Shown here: piece after piece, positions 46,201-53,152 of the stretch
How positions within the stretch are numbered: position 1 is the first letter of the stretch
Layout of the letters: every line of letters starts with the position of its first letter
Assembly: GCF_000214035.2 (NCBI RefSeq)
Contig: NZ_AFHG01000052.1
Location: forward strand, 1 to 64,000
Direction: 5' to 3'
Length of the DNA stretch: 64,000 nt
From: Methyloversatilis universalis FAM5
GTDB taxonomy: Bacteria; Pseudomonadota; Gammaproteobacteria; Burkholderiales; Rhodocyclaceae
Program-made: the position numbers and the translations under genes
The notes under the pieces: generated by a model
Told to the model about the DNA's origin: nothing
What the model saw: the letters and a program-made list of their open reading frames with translations, nothing else
The model's database searches: none

Positions 46201-48582
46201 GTGACATCCTCCAGATTCCGCATCCGTCGCGTCGCCGTACTGGGCGCCGGCGTGATGGGCGCGCAGATCGCCGCCCACTGCGCCAACGCGAACGTTCCCG
46301 TCATCCTGTTCGACCTGGCCGCGAAGGAGGGCGATCCGGACGCCACCGTGAAGCGCGCGCTCGCCGGGCTGAAGAAGCTGGAACCGGCGCCGCTGGCCAC
46401 TGCCGACCGCGCCGCCCAGATCGAGGTGGCGAACTACGATCGCGACGCGGCGCGACTGGCGGACTGCGATCTGGTGATCGAAGCCATCGCCGAGCGCATG
46501 GACTGGAAGCACGGGCTGTACGCCAAGGTGGCGCCGCATCTGCGCAGCGATGCGATCTTCGCCACCAACACCTCCGGCCTGTCGATCAACGCGCTGGCCG
46601 ACGGTTGCCCGGACGCGATGCGCAGCCGCTTCTGCGGCGTGCATTTCTTCAATCCCCCGCGCTACATGGCGCTGGTCGAACTGATTCCGGCGCGCACGAC
46701 CGACGCTGCGCTGCTGGCCCGGCTGGAGGATTTCCTGACCACGACGCTGGGCAAGAACGTCGTGCGCGCGCTCGACACGCCCAATTTCGTCGCCAACCGC
46801 ATCGGTGTGTTCTCGATGCTGGCGGCGATGCAACACACGGTACGACTGGGCCTCGGTTTCGACGAGGTCGACGCGCTGACCGGTCCGGCCATCGGCCGGC
46901 CGAAGTCGGCCACCTACCGCACCGCCGACGTGGTCGGCCTCGACACGCTGCTGCATGTCGTCAAGACCATGACCGACAATCTGCAGGACGATCCGTGGCA
47001 CCGCCACTACGTCGCTCCCGCCTGGCTGGCCGCACTGGTCGAGCGCGGCGCGCTCGGCCAGAAGACCAAGGCCGGCGTCTATCGCAAGGACGGCAAGGCG
47101 ATCAAGGTGCTGGATCTCGCGCTGCAGGATTACCGCGACGCCGCCGGCACCATTGCCGAAGAGGTGCAGGCCATCCTTGCCGAGCGCGATCCGGCGATGA
47201 AGCTGGCCGCGCTGCGCGCGAGCGGGCATCCGCAGGCGCAGTTCCTGTGGTCCATCTTCCGCGACGTGTTCCATTACGTCGCGGTGCATCTGGGCGACAT
47301 CGCCCACAACGCGCGCGACGTCGACTTCGCAATGCGCTGGGGCTTCAGCTGGAGCGCCGGCCCGTTCGAAACCTGGCAGGGCGCCGGCTGGCAGCAGGTC
47401 GCGGAATGGTTGCGCGAGGACATCGCCGCCGGCCGCGCGATGTCGGATGCGCCGCTGCCGGCCTGGGTGTTCGAGCGCCACGGCGTGCATGAGGCGGCGG
47501 GTTCGTGGTCCGCCTCGGCCGCAAAGCTGGAGGCGCGCGTCGTGTCGCCGCGCCAGCTCTTTCCGGAGCGCATGCCGGCCGAAGTGCCGCGCGCGACGCA
47601 TACGGTGTGGGAAGGCGATGAAGTACGGCTGTGGACGCTGGACGACGCCGACGGCGAGCGGGTGCCGGTGCTGTCCTTCAAGAGCCGCCTGTCCTGCGTC
47701 GGTCCGAAGGTGCTCGACGGCATCCGCGAAGCGATCGCGCGCGCCGAGCGCGATTTCGACGGTCTGGTGATCTGGCAGCCGCAGGGACCGTTCTCGGTCG
47801 GCGCCAACCTGAAGCAGATCCGCCCGGTGCTGGAGGCGGGCGACTTCGCGACGCTGGACCGGGTGATCAACGACTTCCAGCAGGCGTCGATGGCGATCAA
47901 GTACGCCCAGGTGCCGGTCATCGCCGCGGTGCAGAACATGGCGCTCGGCGGCGGCTGCGAATTCGTCATGCATTCGCCGCGCGCGGTGGTGGCGCTGGAA
48001 AGCTATATCGGTCTGGTCGAAGCGGGGGTCGGTGTCATTCCGGCCGGCGGCGGCTGCAAGGAATTCGCGATCCGTGCCGCCCGCGCGGCCGAGACTTCGG
48101 CAACGAAGGATCCGATGAATTTCCTGCAGTCGGTGTTCCAGACCATCGCCATGGCTCAGGTATCGAAAAGCGCGCGCCACGCGCAGGAGATGGGCCTGCT
48201 GAAGCAGGACGATGTGGTCGTCATGCATGCCGGCGAACTGCTGCATGTCGCGCGGCGCAACGCGATCGCGATGGCCGAATCGGCCTGGCGACCGCCGCTG
48301 CCGGCAGTCGACATTCCGGTGGCCGGCCGCAGCGGCATCGCCACGCTGGACATGATGCTGGTGAATATGCGCGAGGGCGGTCTGATTTCGGCGCACGACT
48401 ACCGCGTCGCGCACGCGTCGGCGACTGCGCTGTGCGGCGGCGACATCGAGACCGGCACTCGGGTGAACGAACAGTGGCTGCTCGAGGTCGAGCGTGCGCT
48501 GTTCGTCGATCTGCTGCGTACGAAGGAAACCCAGGCGCGCATCGCGCACATGATGGACACCGGCAAGCCGCTGCGGAACTGA
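46201..48582 (+). CDS. 3-hydroxyacyl-CoA dehydrogenase / enoyl-CoA hydratase, reversed domain order
   Basis: The 793-residue protein begins with the NAD-binding dehydrogenase domain (VAVLGAGVMGAQIAAHCANA; HFFNPPRYMALVELIP; ALGQKTKAGVYRKDG) and ends with a crotonase domain (MALGGGCEFVMHSPRAVVAL; EAGVGVIPAGGG). This order is opposite to FadB/FadJ and like the FadN/FadB2 type. The start is GTG 46201 behind GGGAG. It pairs with the fadA gene 13 nt downstream as a second beta-oxidation module. Confidence 0.9.
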   Translation: MTSSRFRIRRVAVLGAGVMGAQIAAHCANANVPVILFDLAAKEGDPDATVKRALAGLKKLEPAPLATADRAAQIEVANYDRDAARLADCDLVIEAIAERMDWKHGLYAKVAPHLRSDAIFATNTSGLSINALADGCPDAMRSRFCGVHFFNPPRYMALVELIPARTTDAALLARLEDFLTTTLGKNVVRALDTPNFVANRIGVFSMLAAMQHTVRLGLGFDEVDALTGPAIGRPKSATYRTADVVGLDTLLHVVKTMTDNLQDDPWHRHYVAPAWLAALVERGALGQKTKAGVYRKDGKAIKVLDLALQDYRDAAGTIAEEVQAILAERDPAMKLAALRASGHPQAQFLWSIFRDVFHYVAVHLGDIAHNARDVDFAMRWGFSWSAGPFETWQGAGWQQVAEWLREDIAAGRAMSDAPLPAWVFERHGVHEAAGSWSASAAKLEARVVSPRQLFPERMPAEVPRATHTVWEGDEVRLWTLDDADGERVPVLSFKSRLSCVGPKVLDGIREAIARAERDFDGLVIWQPQGPFSVGANLKQIRPVLEAGDFATLDRVINDFQQASMAIKYAQVPVIAAVQNMALGGGCEFVMHSPRAVVALESYIGLVEAGVGVIPAGGGCKEFAIRAARAAETSATKDPMNFLQSVFQTIAMAQVSKSARHAQEMGLLKQDDVVVMHAGELLHVARRNAIAMAESAWRPPLPAVDIPVAGRSGIATLDMMLVNMREGGLISAHDYRVAHASATALCGGDIETGTRVNEQWLLEVERALFVDLLRTKETQARIAHMMDTGKPLRN

Positions 48583-48595
48583 CGGGAGATTCGCG

Positions 48596-49792
48596 ATGAA
48601 ACAGATACAGGATGTCTATATCGTCGCCGCCAAACGTACGCCGGTGGCGAAGAAGGGTGGCGCCTTCCGCCACGTGCGGCCGGACGACATGCTGGCGCAC
48701 GTGCTGCGCGGCGTGGTCGACGCGGTGCCTGAATTCGACCTGAACGACATCGGCGACGTGGTGGTCGGTTGCGCGATGCCGGAAGCCGAGCAGGGCATGA
48801 ATGTCGCCCGCATCGGACTGCTGCTGGCCGGCTTTCCGGTGTCGGTGCCCGGTGTGACGATCAACCGCTTCTGCGCCAGCGGCCTCAATGCGGTGGCCGA
48901 CGCCGCGATGAAGATCATGACCGGCCAGTGCGACATCGCCATCGGCGCCGGCACCGAATCGATGACGGTGATGCCGACCATGATGGGCAACAAGGTGACG
49001 GTGAATCCGCGCGCCTTCGAGTCGCCGGAGAACGTGGCCATCGCCTATGGCATGGGCCTGACGGCGGAGAAGGTGGCGCACAGGTACGCGGTGTCGCGCG
49101 AGGACCAGGACGCCTTCGCGCTCGCGTCACATCAGAAGGCGCTGGCGGCGATCGCCGCCGGCCGTTTCGCTGACGAGATACGGCCATACATGGTGCGCAG
49201 CCACCTGCCCGACCTGACGAGCAACACGGTGCGCATCGTCGAGCGGGTGTTCGATACCGACGAAGGCCCGCGCGCCGATTCCACCGCCGAAGGGCTGGCG
49301 AAGCTGCGGCCGGTATTCGCGGCCCGGGGCTCGGTCACCGCCGGCAACAGCTCGCAGATGTCGGACGGTGCGGCGGCGGTGCTGCTGATGTCGGAGGCGG
49401 CGCTGCAGCGCACCGGTGCGAGGCCGATCGCCCGTTTCCGCAGTTTCGCGGTCGCCGGCGTGCCGCCGGAAATCATGGGCATCGGTCCGGTCGAGGCGAT
49501 CCCGCGCGCGCTGAAACAGGCCGGCGTCGTGCAGGCCGACCTCGACTGGATCGAACTGAACGAGGCCTTCGCCGCGCAGGCGCTGGCGGTCATTCGCACG
49601 CTGGATCTCGATCCGGCGAAGGTGAACCCGCTCGGCGGCGCCATTGCGCTCGGTCATCCGCTGGGCGCCACCGGCGCCATCCGCACCGCCACCGTCATCG
49701 CCGCGATGCAGCGCGGCGAAGCGCGCACCGGCATGGTGACCATGTGCATCGGTACCGGCATGGGGGCGGCCGGGGTGTTCGAGAAGGTCTAG
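48596..49792 (+). CDS. fadA: Acetyl-CoA C-acyltransferase FadA
   Basis: The 398-residue thiolase has the nucleophile in TINRFCASGLNAVADAAM, the active-site His in GGAIALGHPLGATGAIR and the terminal Cys in MCIGTGMGAAGVF. Length and the MKQIQDVYIVAAKRTPVA start fit FadA-type 3-ketoacyl-CoA thiolase. It lies 13 nt after the multifunctional enzyme, so both probably form one complex. A repeat-rich 674-bp gap follows. Confidence 0.92.
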   Translation: MKQIQDVYIVAAKRTPVAKKGGAFRHVRPDDMLAHVLRGVVDAVPEFDLNDIGDVVVGCAMPEAEQGMNVARIGLLLAGFPVSVPGVTINRFCASGLNAVADAAMKIMTGQCDIAIGAGTESMTVMPTMMGNKVTVNPRAFESPENVAIAYGMGLTAEKVAHRYAVSREDQDAFALASHQKALAAIAAGRFADEIRPYMVRSHLPDLTSNTVRIVERVFDTDEGPRADSTAEGLAKLRPVFAARGSVTAGNSSQMSDGAAAVLLMSEAALQRTGARPIARFRSFAVAGVPPEIMGIGPVEAIPRALKQAGVVQADLDWIELNEAFAAQALAVIRTLDLDPAKVNPLGGAIALGHPLGATGAIRTATVIAAMQRGEARTGMVTMCIGTGMGAAGVFEKV

Positions 49793-49862
49793 CGGCGGCA
49801 AACGCCGCGTTTCAGCGGGTGGGGCGCTTCCGCTTCGATCGTGCCGTGGAGTCGGGGATGAC

Positions 49863-50310
49863 GCGTGAGCCTCCGCCGCATCCCGGCGGGACGCCGCTCC
49901 CACGGGGGCCGGTGCGAAGTGTGGAGCGTGCCGTCGGGTGCGGCAGTTGTCTGTCCGACGCTCGCTTCGAGTTTCGGGATGCAGTTTGTATTTTCCGTGG
50001 GAGCGGCGCCCTCGCCGCGATCCATGCCTGGAGCCGGAGATGGTGCGTGAGCATGTGCCTCATCGCGGCGGGGCGCCGCTCCCACGAGGACCGGCGCGAA
50101 GGGTGGAGCAAGCCGCCGGGTGCCGCAGTCGTCTGTCCGACGCGCGCTTCGAGTTTCGGGATGCAGTTCGTATTTTCCGTGGGAGCGGCGCCCTCGCCGC
50201 GATCCGTGCGTGGAGCCGGAGATGGTGCGTGAGCATGCGCCGCATCGCGGCGGGGCGTCCCTCCGACGGGGGCTGGTGCGAAGGGTGGGCATGCAGCGGG
50301 GCGCGGCAGG
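49863..50310. repeat. Tandem 182-bp repeat carrying inverted REP elements
   Basis: The 674-bp gap after fadA holds about 2.4 copies of a 182-bp unit: GCGTGAGC recurs at 49863, 50045 and 50227. Each unit contains two inverted REP-like palindromes of the type GTGGGAGCGGC...GCCGCGATC: forward copies at 49997-50022 and 50179-50204, reverse copies at about 49879-49903, 50062-50084 and a decayed one near 50243-50268. The sequence is close to the known Pseudomonas GTGGGAGCGGGCTTGCCCGC REP family. Reading frames inside are repeat artefacts. The rest of the gap (to 50466) shows nothing I can name. Confidence 0.85.
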
Positions 50311-50466
50311 CTCCGACAGCCGTTCGCCTCAGGGATCCGTATGCAATCGGGTTTTGCGTAGGCGCAGTGATTTTTCCGCGAGGCGGCTTTGGCGGACCGC
50401 CGGCTTCAGTTCAGGCTTCCACCGGCGGTATAAGCTCGCGCCTTCGTCCTTGAGACTGTCCTGAAG

Positions 50467-51276
50467 ATGACCCCCAACGATTCCGGCCGCATCCTGAGCA
50501 CGCTCGAACGTGGCGTCGCGACGCTCACCATGTCGAGGCCGGCGCGGCGCAATGCCTTCACCACCGCGATGATGCAGGGTCTGCGCGAGGCGGTGGAGAA
50601 GGTGCTGCCGGATCCGGCGTGCCGGGTACTGGTGCTGCGTGGCGACGGGGGGAGCTTCAGTGCCGGCGGCGATGTGCATGAGTTCTCACAGAGCCTGCCG
50701 CTGGACCCGACGGCGCGTCTGGCCACTTTTCGCGCACTGGTCGAGAACTGGGTCAATCCGGTCATCCTCGCGCTGCGTCATGCGCACCAGCCGGTGCTGG
50801 CCGCGGTGCGCGGCGACTGCGTGGGCTACGGCTTTTCACTGATGCTGGCGTCCGATGTCGTGATCGCGGCTGAGGACGCGCTGTTCTCGACCGCCGGCAT
50901 CGGTCTGGCCCAGCCGGGTGCCGGCGGCCAGTCGCACTTCCTGGTGCGTGCTCTGGGCGAGCGGCGGGCGCGCGAACTGATGTGGAGCGCGCGCCGCTTC
51001 GATGCGCACGAGGCGAAGGAGCTGGGCCTGGTCGAGCGGGTGGTGCCGGTGGATGAATTCGATGCCGCGGTCGCCGCCGAAGCCGCGCGACTGGCGGCGG
51101 GGCCGCGCCACGGCTGGGCCGAAATCAAGCGCCTGCTGAATTCATCCGGTCAGCCGCTTGCACAGCAGCTGGCCGACGAGGCGGCGGCTTTCGGCCGCTG
51201 CGCCGCCACCCGCGATTTCGCCGAGGCCGTGACCGCCTTCATCGAGCGGCGCAAGCCGGGTTTCGAGGGACGCTGA
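50467..51276 (+). CDS. Enoyl-CoA hydratase/isomerase family protein
   Basis: The 269-residue crotonase-fold protein has the oxyanion-hole segments GGSFSAGGDVHEFS and RGDCVGYGFSLMLASDVVIA. The catalytic-glutamate region reads GIGLAQPGAGGQSHFLVRAL, where the usual paired Glu of classic hydratases are not evident, so isomerase or another crotonase activity is possible. It follows the fad genes beyond the REP array and may be a separate transcription unit. Confidence 0.82.
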   Translation: MTPNDSGRILSTLERGVATLTMSRPARRNAFTTAMMQGLREAVEKVLPDPACRVLVLRGDGGSFSAGGDVHEFSQSLPLDPTARLATFRALVENWVNPVILALRHAHQPVLAAVRGDCVGYGFSLMLASDVVIAAEDALFSTAGIGLAQPGAGGQSHFLVRALGERRARELMWSARRFDAHEAKELGLVERVVPVDEFDAAVAAEAARLAAGPRHGWAEIKRLLNSSGQPLAQQLADEAAAFGRCAATRDFAEAVTAFIERRKPGFEGR

Positions 51277-51315
51277 GCGCCCGCGCAGGACCGGCCCCGG
51301 CCGGGGCGCCCGACC

Positions 51316-51747
51316 TCAGTAGCCGGCGACGATGTCGCGCTTCATCGGCGCGAGACGGCGCAGCAGCTCGTTCTTTTCCGCGGTGCCGACGTGGCGGTCC
51401 AGCACCTCGCGCAGCATGCCGACCAGGGCGTCGAACTCGGCTTCGGTGATCTGTGCGTCGACATGCGTCTTCTTCATGTCCTCACCTTCGTAGTCGCACT
51501 GGCCGCCTGCCACGTTGCAGATGAACATCGTGATGCTGTGCTTCAGGTGTTTTACCTTGATGCCCTCCAGCGAGCGGCGCGTGCGCGGATCGATCGTTAC
51601 CACGTCCACCAGATCGCTCACGATGCGCTCTATGCCGGCTTCGCCGCCGAGCCGCGCGTAGAGGGCATCGTCCTCGCGCAGGTGGGTGCAGCCGGCGAGC
51701 AGCGCCAGGCCGGCGATCAGCAGCAGACGGTGATGGGCACGATTCAT
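51316..51747 (-). CDS. Group 1 truncated hemoglobin, lipoprotein
   Basis: The 143-residue protein has a lipoprotein signal ending LLAGC (acylated Cys20), then a truncated globin domain (LYARLGGEAGIERIVSDLVD; FICNVAGGQCDYEGEDMKKT) with the proximal His95. Group 1 truncated globins bind O2 or NO. A membrane-anchored, periplasm-facing globin is uncommon. The start ATG 51747 follows AGAGGA; an in-frame GTG 8 codons earlier is less likely. It is divergent from the DUF3034 gene, 99 bp away. Confidence 0.85.
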   Translation of the reverse strand: MNRAHHRLLLIAGLALLAGCTHLREDDALYARLGGEAGIERIVSDLVDVVTIDPRTRRSLEGIKVKHLKHSITMFICNVAGGQCDYEGEDMKKTHVDAQITEAEFDALVGMLREVLDRHVGTAEKNELLRRLAPMKRDIVAGY

Positions 51748-51846
51748 GCGAGTGTTCCTCTGGAGCGACACCCGGATATCGGAGTCGCTCGCTGCGGTCT
51801 TGAGCCGTTGTAAGCTCTTTCAGACTTTTGATCAAATTTCCCACAA

Positions 51847-52848
51847 ATGAAAGCCCGCCGCCCTCACTTCGCCGCCCTGACCGGCCTGCTCGCCCTCGCA
51901 GCGGGCGGTGCATTGGCGGATGACGCGCCGCTGCGCATGTCCGGCTGGCAGTCGGCCGCCGGGCCGGCGCCGGACGTGGTCGAGCTGCCCGCCACCGGGT
52001 CCGGCGAAGCGACCCCCGACGCCCGGTCCGCTCCCGCGGCCAGACCGCGCAGCGGTGACCGCCTGATCGCGACCGGCGGCGTGAGTCAGATCGAGGGCGC
52101 GGCCGGAGGCGGTCTCAATCCGTGGGCGGTGATCGCCGGTTACGGCACACGCGAACAGATCGGCGCCTCCGCCTTTCATACCCGCCTGCGCACCCGTGGC
52201 GGCTTTCAGCTGGAATCCAGCGGGGTCGCGGTCGGCCTGTGGAACCGGGTCGAACTGTCGGCGGCCACCCAGCGTTTCGGCCTGTCGGACACGGTGCCCG
52301 GCCAGTCGATCGACCTCGACGTGATCGGTGCGAAGGTGAGGCTGTTCGGCGATGCGGTGTATGACCAGGACCGCTGGTGGCCGCAGGTGTCGGTCGGTCT
52401 GAGCTGGAAGCACAACCGCGATTTCGGTCTGGTGCCGACCCTGCTCGGCGCGCAGCGCAAGTCCGACCTAGAAGCCTATGTGGCGGCGACCAAGGTGTAT
52501 CTGGGGCTGGCCGGCGGCTACAACCTGCTGACCAATGTGACGCTGCAGGCCACCCGGGCCAACCAGTTCGGCCTGCTCGGCTTTGGCGGCGACAGGTCCG
52601 ACGACTACAAGCTGATGCCGGCGGCCTCGGTCGCGGTACTGCTGCGTGACAATCTCGCGGTGGGGGTCGAGTACCGCGAGAAGCCGGACAACCTGTCGGC
52701 CTTCCGCGAACAGGCGGCCTCCGACGTGTTCGTCGCCTGGTTCCCGTACAAGAACTTCTCGCTCACCGCGGCCCAGGTCGATCTGGGCAATGTGGCGGAC
52801 AAGCCGCGCCAGCGCGCCTGGTATCTGTCCGGTCAGCTGTCCTTCTGA
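51847..52848 (+). CDS. DUF3034 family outer-membrane-like protein
   Basis: The 333-residue protein has a signal peptide (MKARRPHFAALTGLLALAAG..., cleavage near ALADD), a Pro/Ala-rich linker to about 75, and a body of amphipathic strands (GGFQLESSGVAVGLWNRVEL; LAVGVEYREKPDNLS) ending in the aromatic YLSGQLSF, typical of outer-membrane barrels. It matches the DUF3034 family, function unknown. It lies between the globin gene and the quinoprotein dehydrogenase operon; a 304-bp regulatory gap follows. Confidence 0.8.
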   Translation: MKARRPHFAALTGLLALAAGGALADDAPLRMSGWQSAAGPAPDVVELPATGSGEATPDARSAPAARPRSGDRLIATGGVSQIEGAAGGGLNPWAVIAGYGTREQIGASAFHTRLRTRGGFQLESSGVAVGLWNRVELSAATQRFGLSDTVPGQSIDLDVIGAKVRLFGDAVYDQDRWWPQVSVGLSWKHNRDFGLVPTLLGAQRKSDLEAYVAATKVYLGLAGGYNLLTNVTLQATRANQFGLLGFGGDRSDDYKLMPAASVAVLLRDNLAVGVEYREKPDNLSAFREQAASDVFVAWFPYKNFSLTAAQVDLGNVADKPRQRAWYLSGQLSF

Positions 52849-52895
52849 ACCGGCCGCTGCGGGTGTCACTGCGACATATGTAGCGCACTGCGACT

Positions 52896-52932
52896 GAGAC
52901 AGCTGTCTCTGTTTTCCCTGCTCCGGTGTCTC
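52896..52932. promoter_or_regulatory. Perfect GAGACAGCTGTCTC palindrome plus half-site, candidate enhancer
   Basis: GAGACAGCTGTCTC (52896-52909) is a perfect 14-bp palindrome. A half-site TGTCTC (52927-52932) lies in the same phase 23 bp on. They are about 130 and 106 bp upstream of the sigma-54 -24 element of the dehydrogenase operon. The same operator type is found before the other PQQ-dehydrogenase gene at 31243-31278. Confidence 0.7.
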
Positions 52933-53030
52933 AGTGAGTCACTCACCCGCGGCAGGGGAATTTTTCCCTTTCTCCGCAAACCACCGCCCCGTCTGGCGGA
53001 GTGTCGTCGAGGCGGCCGTCACGGCCTCCG

Positions 53031-53046
53031 TGGCACGAATGCTGCA
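53031..53046 (+). promoter_or_regulatory. Sigma-54 promoter of the methanol/alcohol dehydrogenase operon
   Basis: TGGCACG (53031-53037), 4 bp, then CTGCA (53042-53046) gives TGGCACGAATGCTGCA: the -24 element is the exact consensus and the -12 GC is correctly spaced (one mismatch, C for T). The start would be near 53057, leaving a leader of about 95 nt. The rest of the 304-bp gap shows nothing else I can support. Confidence 0.72.
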
Positions 53047-53152
53047 GACATCTGTGCGCGCATGTCTTCGGAACGTCGTCGTTCCGCGTGCCGGCCGATA
53101 AAAATCCGGGCCGGCGGCAGGCCTGCGCATTCACAACATTGGAGGAAGCCTG

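Noticed and set aside
49863-50310. CRISPR array
   Set aside because: The period is 182 bp with inverted REP cores and conserved intervening sequence, not short repeats with unique spacers.
49865-50464. Short open frames in the repeat region after fadA
   Set aside because: They run through the 182-bp tandem repeat and repeat the same residues; they are products of the repeat, not genes.
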